Origin: Phoronis australis
Lineage: Eukaryota > Phoronida > Phoronidae
Assembly (NCBI GenBank): GCA_002633005.1
Contig: NMRA01000106.1
Coordinates: 75,599 to 102,939, forward strand
DNA length: 27,341 bases
Direction: 5' to 3'
The position numbers and the translations under genes were made by a program. The notes under the pieces were generated by a model. The model did no database searches. It was not told the DNA's origin and was given only the letters and a program-made list of their open reading frames with translations. Positions 1 to 9,200 of the stretch are shown here, piece after piece. Position 1 is the stretch's first letter; each line of letters begins with the position of its first letter.

Positions 1-690
1 ATAGAAGACGGCAGTGTGCTTATTGCAGGTAGACAGACGGTAGGTGTTGAGGTCGGAAGTAGGGCTCCTTAGGAGGCCTATTTAACATCGCACGAGTCCC
101 GCAAGACTTTGTTGTGAAAGAACAGCCTCCCCGCAATTTCTGGTACTGTACACTTTTCGCGAATGCGGTCACTTTCTCAATGTGAGTGCTCCCTTGGTCA
201 TCCTTGTAAGACATAACTTGTTATAGAGTGTGTCTTCAAACGGACTCGCGACCAGACCACGGTGCCCGCCACAATAGCAATTCCTCGGAAAAAGATTTTT
301 TTTCAAAAATATTACATGTACACAACATTACATGTACATGTACACTGTATGATATTGCGCAAGACAACTTTACTATACATCAGTTACAAACGTGTGGGGT
401 GTAATAGAATGACACTGCATAACAGATGAGGTAAAAACGTTGCACGTCAATTCGCCTGAATGTCAGGGTTGCGGCACCGCAGTATTTCCCCTAATGAAAT
501 CAAAACATATCTTAGAGTAAAGAAGCTAGTTACCTAAAGAAATCAGCTATAGAACTGCTCTTTCAGCGGGGAATCCATCTAAAATGCTTGGCTACTTCAG
601 AAGTGTCGACGGAAGCGCGGGCACAATAAATCCCCGCGCGTTTTGCCGATGAACCACAAAGACTCAGCAATTCACAATGCAAAAAACTAT
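1..690. other. Intergenic DNA, no gene recognised
   Basis: I see no supported gene here. A 64-codon open frame on the minus strand (214 to 20) matches no family I know. Around 313-345 there are several overlapping TTACATGTACA-type palindromic words, and around 612-640 a short GC-rich inverted repeat (GCGCGGG facing CCCGCGC). Neither supports a functional call. Confidence 0.5.
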
Positions 691-694
691 ATTT

Positions 695-881
695 TCAGAG
701 TGAACCCCCCCTCTCAATTTTTTCCAAGTTGGTTTACTTGGGGTTTACACAGGCTGGCTGTGCCGTTTTTGTTTTGCTAGAGACGCTTTTGTTTTTTATT
801 TATTTTTTAAATTTTTGGGTCCTGGCCCGAGGGGGGGGGTTTAAACCCACTGAACCCCCCCGTAGATCCGCCACTGCACTG
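695..881 (-). mobile_element. hAT-like transposon terminus with G/C homopolymer tracts
   Basis: On the minus strand, positions 876 to 861 read CAGTGGCGGATCTACG. This looks like the CAGTGGCGGAT-type terminal inverted repeat common in non-autonomous hAT elements, and exactly the same 16-mer occurs on the plus strand at 26661-26676. Inside it are long C or G runs (for example 832-839 and 855-861). No transposase reading frame is visible. The inner boundary near 695 is a guess from where the C-rich sequence begins; the matching second terminus and target-site duplication were not identified. The family assignment is inference from the terminal sequence only. Confidence 0.35.
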
Positions 882-887
882 AATAAC

Positions 888-2215
888 ATACACGCCAATT
901 TTCAAAACCATCCTTAGAATGATTTGGTTGATCGAAGGGTGGGTGCCAAAAAACTGACTCGAAAACAGGAAAAAGGCCACTAGGTGGAGCAAAGTACCTC
1001 GACTCCATCCGAAAACGAGAGGAGAGCATCGTCACACCAATAGATGCCTACATTCCAAATTTTCTGAAAATTTGTTGAGGACCTTTGAAGATAGAGAGGT
1101 AAACCTAAAAAACTAAAATTGCTACTAGGGAGCACAGTGGTAGTCAGATCCATTCGAAAGTTGCTGTCATCTGTTGTGAACATAATATAAATACACTTGC
1201 TAAATTAACAAAACCCTGCAAACGGTTAAGGATATAAAGCCATGGGTGCAAAAAACTGCCACTAGGAGGCGTCACAGCAGTCGAAGTCGTCGGAAAATTA
1301 TGGTCGGCTTCGCTGTAAGAACATACATGCCAATTTTCATAATCATCCTTAGAGCCGTTTGGTTGATAGAAGGGTGGACGCCAAAAACAGACTAAGAACA
1401 GTAAAAATGGCCACTAGGTGGCGCAAACTACGTCAAATCCATCCAAAAACGGGATGATAGCGTCGTCTCATTAATAGATGCCTTATACGCCAAATTTTAT
1501 GACAATACGTTGAGGACCTTTGAAGATACAGAGGTAAACATAAAAAAATGAAATTGCCACTAGGGGGCACACCAGTAGTCAGATGCGTCCGAAAGTCGTC
1601 GTAATCCATTGTCAACATCGTATAAATACACTTGCTAACTTTAATGAAGATCCTAGCTGCCAACGGTTTAGGAGATACAGCCATGGACGAAAAAAAAACC
1701 CACAAAACTGCCACTAGGAGGCGCCACAGTAGACGAAATCCTCGGAAAATCATTGTCAATCGTTCTCTTCATAGTAAAAACATACATGCCAATTTCCACA
1801 ATCATCCTTAGAGAAGTTTGGTTGATAGAGGGGTGGACGCCAAAAACAGACTCGAAAACAGCAAAAATGGCCACTTGGTGGCGCAAACTTCGTCGAATCC
1901 GAAAACGGAAGGATAGCGTCATCTCACTAATAGATGCCTATATGCCAAATTTATGAAAATACGTTGAGGATCTTTGAAGATATATAGGTAAGGGTAAAAA
2001 ACTAAAATTGCCACTAGGGGGCACATCGGTAGTCGGATCCGTCCGAAAGTTCACTCATGCCGTCCCATCAATGAAAGGAACATATGCGCTAAATTTCTTG
2101 AACGTATGTCAAATGATTTTGGAGATAGGGCAGCGGACGCTGGACGCGTGACGCCGGACGGACGCCGGACGGAGATGACGGCATAATGCGTCCACATATA
2201 AATATGTGGGCGCAT
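888..2215 (+). repeat. Modular dispersed repeat, copy 1 (CTCF-motif modules, 3' hairpin)
   Basis: Three large units begin near 888, 1323 and 1784, each starting CATACAYGCCAATTT and continuing with ATCCTTAGA and a GGTTGATMGA block. Each unit contains three smaller modules, so a CCACTAGGNGGC block recurs at 977, about 1124, 1259, 1411, 1557, 1711, 1871 and 2011, i.e. every 137-160 bp. The element closes with a GGACGCCGGACGG-rich stretch and a near-perfect hairpin at 2187-2214 (13-bp arms, 2-base loop). Similar copies occur at 2500-2800, 9740-10880 and 11060-12860, all in the same orientation. It encodes no credible protein; open frames across it change frame between units. The layout (tandem modules plus 3' hairpin) recalls non-autonomous Helitron-type elements such as bivalve pearl/HINE elements, but this is inference. 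Confidence 0.75.
2187..2214 (+). repeat. 3' terminal hairpin of the modular repeat
   Basis: TGCGTCCACATAT and ATATGTGGGCGCA form a stem of 13 bp with one G-T type mismatch and a 2-base AA loop. Equivalent hairpins with the pattern TGCNNCCACA ... TGTGGGNGCA occur near 2763-2791, 10838-10867 and, more degraded, 12820-12853. They lie at the corresponding end of each repeat copy, so the hairpin is a family feature and not a chance palindrome. Confidence 0.7.
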
Positions 2216-2499
2216 AAGTGATCAGCATTTGACGAGGAATTCACTGAGAAATGTTATTGGTTTATGTTCAAATATTTTATAAATTAACTTTTATTTTTAA
2301 CAGCACAGCCCATTCAGGCCAGATAGGATTTGATCGGAGATTAGAACAATAGAAAGCTAGCCCTCCAACCCTAAATGCCAGAATGGAGTTCAATCAGTCA
2401 TGTCAGATACTGGCTACAGAGGTCATCCTCCCAACTTGTTGCTAGGCTATAGAATCAAACAAGTTGGGCTCAACGGAAAACGCCGTAATGTCTACGTTA

Positions 2500-2800
2500 T
2501 ACGGTCTTCTCATCAGGAACAAATCTGCCAATGATCCTTTGAATTGGTTAGCGGACACAGAGGCTAACGACAAAAACGCGCTAAAAATTCTCAATGGCCA
2601 CCAGGTGGCGCAAAATCCGTGAAATCCGTTCGAAAACTGTAAGGCGTCATCGCCACCTTAATAGAAAACTAGTTGCCAAATTTCATAAAAATCCACCAAG
2701 GAACTCAAAAGATACAGAAATCAACATAACTAACTAAAATTGCCGGACAGAGATGACAGCCACATGCATCCACACATAAAAATGTGGGGGCATAAAAAGG
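2500..2800 (+). repeat. Modular dispersed repeat, short copy 2
   Basis: This is a shortened member of the family at 888-2215. It retains one CCACCAGGTGGCGC block at 2598-2611 flanked by the usual GGCCA and CAAA context, the TAATAGAAA...GCCAAATTTCAT block, and the 3' hairpin near 2763-2791 followed by GGCATAAAA. It has one module where copy 1 has eight or more, so module number varies between copies. The 5' limit is approximate. Sequence between 2216 and 2500 shows no recognisable feature. Confidence 0.6.
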
Positions 2801-2814
2801 CCGCCTGTATAAGA

Positions 2815-3655
2815 ACATTTCGTTTCCCCCCACCCTATCCTCACTCATCTAACGCAGTCACGCAGGTAGGAGCATGTTCATTATTAATGATTTAATAGTT
2901 GAAATGGTAGACTTTATTTCATTGCTGGATACTACAGTACCAAATGCAACTTGCGATTCTAAAGCGACATTAGTTTGTTATTAGAATCATGAAAACGTAC
3001 GGAATCTCCAACAGTCGGTTTTTCCAAAAACAAGGCGGGGATGATGACTGTGATGACGTAATTAGAGGCTGGACCGGGGGGGGGGGGGGGNTTTATCAGG
3101 ATGACGGGTGATGACAGAGGAAGGGTAAAAGCGGCAAATTTTGGATGACGTAATATGTGAAATTGGGTCGACTGATGGACGGGCTATCAAGGTCGGCTTA
3201 TGAGTCGGCAGTGCGGTCGGCTAAAACCAGTAACCCGACCGGTCGGTTATTTTGCCGAGCCATCGTCGACTCATTGCAGACCGGTCGGACAAAAACTCGT
3301 GACGTGTATCGTACCCCTCCAGTTCATTTCTTTTTTATATATTTCTCCAACACCATAAATTAATTAATATCAGCTTCTGAGTAGTAATCAAAGGGTTTAA
3401 TAATTATGCTTTTTTATTTTTCACATTTATTGGTAACTGTTGCTTTTTAGAATTGAAATATTTGTGTAACTGGTCAGATATGAAAAATAAGAGGCCTTCG
3501 GATTTGAAAGGGTACCCTTTTTTGTCCTATTAACAGACATTAAAAATGACGTTCTCAAATAGTTCTCTAAAACAAAATAATGCTCTAGCTGTAACCCTCG
3601 ACAAGAATTTGAAAATTTTTTACAAATTCTGCTTAACTGGCAAGCGTGACTTAGG
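2815..3655. other. Intergenic DNA with foldback segment and poly-G/N
   Basis: No gene is recognisable. A run of G ends in an ambiguous base at 3091, so local length is uncertain. Positions 3160-3290 are rich in GGTCGG/CCGACC words and hold several inverted repeats, including a palindrome centred on GACCGGTC near 3240. The 68-codon open frame across this segment is a by-product of the repeats. The rest is AT-rich and featureless. Confidence 0.5.
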
Positions 3656-3691
3656 CTTTAGACGAGTTACACGAGTACGTGTAATGAAACT

Positions 3692-4286
3692 CTCTGGTTC
3701 CCTGTGTGTCCGCTAGGTGGTATAGAACACGCTGGTATCATTCAGTTACACGCGATTTATCACTGGCTGATGTAACCTCGGCAGTCATTGGTTAGTTTAC
3801 AATAAAGAATTAAATTGGCGGACTCTTAACGACTTTTAGCCTTGTCATACAAGTGGCGTGACAGCAAATATTTCGTTTCTGCAATAGTGTTTAATAGCTG
3901 CGTACGCTTTATGTAAACAAACGACATGACTGATAGATGAAGTATAAATGTGGCTATAGTGTGTGGTCTGTTCTACAGACAAATCGGTGCTTAATTCATG
4001 TTCAAGAAATTTGAATCGGAAAGTTGTGGTTGTGCCTTTTCCGAGTGCATTTTTCTAGTGCCGCTGTCTTTTGTTTACGTTGCTGTACTGTATTCACGCA
4101 CAATGAATAACACAACGGTTAAATCGGTCAGACGTGTGTGCATTGTACGTCCTTCAAGCACGCGCCAGATGTTGAGAATTCGACCTGCCAATCAGAAACG
4201 CCGGTATAAAAAAATTAACGAAAAAAGTTAAATGATGCCTGCGTGTTCTCTAAACCCCCAAGCGGACACGCCGGGAACCAGCGAGC
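3692..4286 (+). mobile_element. MITE-like element A with ~50-bp terminal inverted repeats
   Basis: The left end (3692-3742) and right end (4231-4286) are imperfect inverted repeats of about 50 bp. Both carry the words CTGGTTCC, GTGTCCGCT, GAACACGC and ATCATT in the same order when one is reverse-complemented. The interior has no transposase; a 77-codon open frame from 3998 resembles no known protein, and its sequence is shared in inverted form with the neighbouring element, which argues against coding. The element is about 595 bp, typical of a non-autonomous DNA transposon. I could not define a target-site duplication with confidence. Confidence 0.7.
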
Positions 4287-4295
4287 AAACAGAGA

Positions 4296-4767
4296 AAATA
4301 GTGGACTATGAACGGTTTTTAGCCTTGTCAGTGGTGTGGCAGCAAATATTTCGTTTCTGCAGTAATGCGGTTTAATAGCCCCGTGCTGGAAGCACATACA
4401 TGTACAGATGCATACACATCTGGCCGATTTAACTGGTGTGTTATTCATACTGTGTGAATACAGAAAGCGACGTAAACAAAAGTCTGCGACAGCAGAAAAA
4501 TGCAATCTGAAAAGGAACAAGCCCAATTTTCTGATTCACGTTTCTTGAACATGAATTAAGCACATATTTTTCTGTATAACAGACCACAAACTATATCCAC
4601 ACTTAAATTTCCTCCATCAGTCATGCCAGCTTGTTTACGTAGAGCGCTAGCTGTTGAGAATTCAAACAGCAAATCAGGAACACCGGTGTAAAAAAATTCC
4701 CGAGGAAAATTAAAGGATAACCGCGTGTTCTCTACCACCTAGCGGACACACAAGGAACCAGCGAGGT
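4296..4767 (+). mobile_element. MITE-like element B, left end missing, core inverted relative to A
   Basis: The right terminal repeat at 4713-4767 matches both ends of element A. The part at 4312-4379 is a direct repeat of 3830-3899 in A (TTAGCC, CAGCAAATATTTCGTTTCTGC, TTTAATAGC), and the part after 4650 (TGTTGAGAATTC...) is a direct repeat of the A sequence from about 4168. The central segment 4380-4648, however, matches A 3900-4164 only in reverse complement. B lacks the left terminal repeat, perhaps lost when A and B came together. There is no coding potential. The inversion is seen directly; its mechanism is unknown. Confidence 0.7.
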
Positions 4768-4789
4768 AAGGAAAGACCATCCACCATGA

Positions 4790-5430
4790 CCCACAATATT
4801 CTATCTGACACACAGAGAATAAATTTTTAGTTGAATCCAGCTTCTATCACTCAAGTACTGGGACGCCAATAACGCATTAACATGTGACAGAACGAGGATT
4901 GGTAGAAATCATCAAAACAAGGTTTAGTATCCTTTCAAGTTATGTCATTTACTACTTTCTTCTAATGTAATTATACACCAAGAGCTCAGCAAGACTATTG
5001 AAAAACAAAAACAAGGGCTCCGCCATGTTCACAATATTCGTTGTCACACTCACAACACTCGACTTTTTTCTCAGAAGTTGCATCAGATTAAAATTGATAT
5101 ACTACCCGTACATTGCATGTAGTTACAGTCACATCATTTAAAATGTTAATGCCTGCTCCATTGTCCACTACACACAGAACACGCCTACACGTTGATGTAA
5201 AAAGCAGTCTCAAAAACTGCAATTTGTAACACTGTCCAGGTTACATTTTGTTAGGTAACACATAGCCTATATCAATTAAGCATTGGGGCTACAATACTCC
5301 CGTCTTGCTATGAACACAATTCAACACCATGTATTTCAAAAAGACGGTAGTCCATTTCCAGCCACCAAGTATGAAGTTTTCACTTGGTCAAAATACATTT
5401 TACAATTAAAATTGTCACTTATTAAAGTGC
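4790..5430. other. Intergenic DNA, nothing firm
   Basis: No repeat or gene is recognised. On the minus strand an ATGGCGGAGCCC word starts at 5026 in a reasonable start context and opens a 24-codon frame. I have no family match for it, so it is not called. Confidence 0.4.
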
Positions 5431-5434
5431 TTAC

Positions 5435-5565
5435 TTTCTTCAGCATCCTTTCCTGGATGAAGCATGTCAACAGGAATTCCTATGGACTTTGCAAAGAATT
5501 CCAACTCCGGGTTTTGGTCACGTGATCTTTTAGAGCCCAGTAAAGCACACAGCATGTCTGAGTGG
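5435..5565 (-). CDS. Candidate internal exon of an unidentified gene
   Basis: On the minus strand a 131-bp segment is bounded by a plausible acceptor (GATTCAG just upstream) and a strong donor (GTAAGC just downstream). One frame is open throughout and gives 43 codons, entered after two bases of a codon and left after one. The predicted peptide has protein-like composition: an acidic, Leu- and Phe-containing stretch (NPELEFFAKSIGIPVDML) followed by HPGKDAEE. I do not recognise the family. It lies 3' of the MIC26/27 stop codon on the same strand and beyond that gene's likely polyadenylation signal, so it would belong to another transcript. No partner exons were found, and a longer plus-strand open frame overlaps it, so it may be fortuitous. 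Confidence 0.25.
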
Positions 5566-5696
5566 CTGAATCGTTATTTTGGTTTTATTACATGCCGGCC
5601 TGTCACTGCTCAAGTCACAGGCAAATGGCTGTTGGACAAGGCTGATACTGGAAATAAAATAGGACTTGGCGTCCCACTCTTCACAACTGAACACCT

Positions 5697-5721
5697 GGGG
5701 TGGGGGGGGGGGGGGGCGGNG
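5697..5721. other. Poly-G tract with ambiguous base
   Basis: A G-rich run interrupted by a single C, then an N at 5720. As at 3091, the N marks a homopolymer that the assembly could not resolve; the true length is uncertain. Confidence 0.8.
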
Positions 5722-6039
5722 GGTTGAGAAGCGAGGGACTATGGGTTTACTATGATGTACTCCAACACAGGATAATAGACACATATTCAGTTTGCACTAA
5801 AGTAGAGGAGAAAGCATCAATAATAATTTAGATTTTGAACTCAAAGATTAGCACAGGTCATCTAAATTTTGCAGTACTCCCTTGAAATTCAATAATCCCT
5901 GGGGGAGGCTAGAGCTGCCACACAACGCCCCCATAAGTTTTGACCAAGACAAAAATTGGTTTACCTGACTGAATATCACATTGAAACACCTTACTGGAAG
6001 AATAAATGAAAGCAAAACTTTCCTTACGGACTTGCCGCA

Positions 6040-6045
6040 TTTATT
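6040..6045 (-). terminator. Candidate polyadenylation signal for MIC26/27
   Basis: The minus strand reads AATAAA about 60 bases after the MIC26/27 stop codon at 6107-6105. It is the first such hexamer downstream of the stop, so a short 3' UTR is likely. Use of this site is inferred, not shown. Confidence 0.5.
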
Positions 6046-6104
6046 TCTTGACTTAAAAGTCTTTTTATGAAAGCCACTGATAGCACAATTGTCTGCCTCA
6101 AACA

Positions 6105-6248
6105 TTAGTCTCTAGTTGTATACAAGTCTTTGTCTTCCTCATTAGACTGTCCATAATCCTTTTCTGGTTCAGAGTGAGTATTGCCACTGATGTTTTCTTG
6201 TTCAATGACAATGTCTTCGTGTGGCTTTGGGGATGTATTTCCTTTCAG
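6105..6248 (-). CDS. APOOL: MIC26/27 terminal exon and stop
   Basis: 144 bp, 47 codons plus TAA, after acceptor TTTTTCAG. The protein ends YGQSNEEDKDLYTTRD, close to the YSTRS-type tail of human MIC27 (GQS, then ED.D.Y.TR). This conserved end anchors the gene model and its reading frame. Confidence 0.92.
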   Translation of the reverse strand: MKGNTSPKPHEDIVIEQENISGNTHSEPEKDYGQSNEEDKDLYTTRD

Positions 6249-9200
6249 CTGAAAAAGAAACCAAGTGACAGCTCTTGTTGTCATAACATAAAAGTTACAT
6301 TAGATAGGACTGGCACTGTTTATTAATGAGAAAAACTGAGGACACAACAGGAGCTAGTATTTTAAAACAATAAGAACTGCAACAGTGCAGGCATAATAGT
6401 TCTATGTAGGGTGTCACAGTGACTCTCAAATACTATTCCTGTACATCTGAAAAGAAAAACCATATTTTGCTATTCATTCAATTCAAGTTACAGAGCTCCG
6501 AAAAGTGTGCAAGTTGTACACACTCCAAAGTAGAGGTTTGTGGCAAACTGCCTCTTAGAAGAAACGATGGATACCGAACTGTTTGAGCCTCTTTCAGTTT
6601 ATTTTCTGTTTGACAAGATAACACACTTGAACACTGATAATAGATACATGCAACCAGCTATGCTGCATGTTAGCTAGATATTTTGAAAAGCAAAGTTGTC
6701 TATACAAATTGGTAGTTTCAACATAGAAGTGCTAATCAGAGGCGGATCTACACTTTCTGGACTTGATGCTGGATCAGCCATGGGCCTTCGAAACCAGGAA
6801 CAGTTACAGCAGGCAAATTCCTCTACTGTAACCTTTCTGATCACCATAGCCTCTGGTCGTCTGAGATGGTCAACACCAGTGTACTCAAAGCCATCTGTAA
6901 TGCACAACTTAAACCACTATGTTGTGGGGCGGTGAACTTGCAAGACGAGCTTGTTTTGTGTGAGTTCCCTAAGTATTACATTATCCTACTTAATGGGAAA
7001 TCAGGCACTGGGGGCCTGAAGCTTAATTAGCTTCAAGATACATTCGTCACTGGGTGACCATAAAAATAGAAGGATGCTTCCTGGCATTGAAGAAATATAA
7101 ATTTTGAATTCAGAACTGTTGAAAATCTACCCAGTCGAACTTACTTTGTCAGAAATAGTCCTGAAGTTATCATAGAAACCTTTTGGTAGAACTGATGATA
7201 AACCAGATGACTCTGCATCTGAACGTTCACTTGGCTGGTAGGCTGAAAAGTAAAGTGAAGATTGAAGATTTTCACTTGATTTGCAACTTGTTTCCTTGTC
7301 TCAGCTGTCAAAAAGGTGGGATTTTCAGTCAATAAAAGCAACACTGTCATCTTTCCCAGCCTTACATTGACCTTTCTAGTCGACCACTTGATACCTTTAG
7401 TATTTCAATATAGAAGACACACACACAGAGTTGAATCATGTGCTTCTTTGTGTGTGTACTAAAAGTAACTTTCAAAATCGCACAATAATCAATGAAAAAG
7501 AAAGAATGAATATGAAGTGAACACGTGAATGATCAACTGGCACAAAAACAATTCTAAGAGAAAATCTTTCAGTACAACGATAAATTCGAAAAAGTCTGAA
7601 GTAGTCGTCATGTAGTAACCTCAATGCCAACTAATGAGCTCCATGAATGCTTTAGTACATGAGTTTATCGGTAGGTAGAAAAATGCAAATGGCGGAGTGA
7701 CAAGCGAAAAATAAAAAAGTTGTATCTTCAAGTGATTAAGTTCTTTTGCAGGGCTTGATTTCCGTGATTCGCTCTACTATTTCTTAAGATAAATGTGTTC
7801 ACGCGATTGCAATCTCGACGGATGCGGGTTAATGTTTGATGTGCAATTCGTGTGTGATGTGTATGACACTTGATTCTATGTACTTCACTATGCGGACTTC
7901 CAAGTTCCAATCCTATTAAAATTTAAGGATTGGTTTACCAACTACAGCAGATATAACATTTGTTACTCACCCTCCCCAGTGTATTGTTTGTAGGCAAAGT
8001 CTCTGGCTGAGTTAAACGCATCTCTGGATATATCTACAGCTTGGTTAGGATAGCACAGGGAAGCTGCCACTAACATAGCACTACCCGAGTAGAAGGCTCT
8101 GCGCAGATTACTACCTGTAAATGAATGGATGGTCAATGCAGGTCGTTGAACTTATGTAGGCCAACTCTGGAACATCACATCTCAGTGGCTGAATGGTTTC
8201 ACTTTAAACTTTCATTTTTGCTTAATGTACGCTGTTAACAATTGTTTTTAAAATGTTCCACTTTTGCAGAACTATCAAAAATAAGACTTATGTGATTTTC
8301 CTGTGAAAATATTTGAATTTGGCACAAATGAAATAATAAAATTTAGAAAAGTGTAACAGCATTTTTTATTAAGTTTTTATCTCAAGCATTTATATCAAAT
8401 GAAATTTGATCATGAACTGATCTTGTTGTTTTGCTATGAATGTATCTTTCTTTTTGTTAAATTTGACTAAAAAGCTGGTCAGGTGAGCATATTAATGGCA
8501 GATTGGTATAAAGTCATCAATCAAATTCTACAGAATTTCTACATTCAGCAAATGTATATACTTTTGGTGACAGAGATAAATTCTAGTTTTGTAGATATTT
8601 GTTAAAAGTACAGACAAGAGAATAAGGTCCTACATGACCTGAAAGTTGTTCACTTTAAAGGATCTAGCCAAGCAGCCAGCACAAGTCCTGACCAGTACTT
8701 CATGCTCAACAATAGAACCATGTCAAGTGCTTCATTTTTAAATACGTCTGGCTAGATATATGTCATGAACTTCCAAAATTGAATGCACTTAGATCTTGCA
8801 ACACTTCGATAACTTTCCAGAGAGGGTTAACAAATGTTGAAAACACAGATAACGTGGTGTTAAATGAAGTATGAAAACATGGTGATCACTAACGTTTATA
8901 GCCTGCAATAATTCCACCAAGCCCGGCCAACGTTATAACACCAGCCCTGGGAAGAAGACCGGGATCATTTTGGATGTAATCTACTGTGTCTGAAAACAGG
9001 AAAACCATAATAATATTATGTTAGAGCACAACGATTCAATGTGAAAAGGGTCAATTTTATCTTAGGGAAGAAACAACTAATCATTATAAGACATAATTAA
9101 TCACTCGCCAGGCTGTAGGAACCACATTGAAACTATTCATACAGTGTATAATTGTGTTGTTATACAGTAGCTCACAGCCAACATGAAAATTGCACATGAA

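Noticed and set aside
4950-5063. Minus-strand ATGGCGGAGCCC start and the overlapping Cys-rich frame (CCECDNEYCEHGG)
   Set aside because: Both are very short, end in stops, lack clear splice context and match no family I can name.
5464-5727. 87-codon plus-strand open frame
   Set aside because: It runs into a poly-G tract and an N, has no recognisable domain, and overlaps the more protein-like minus-strand candidate exon.
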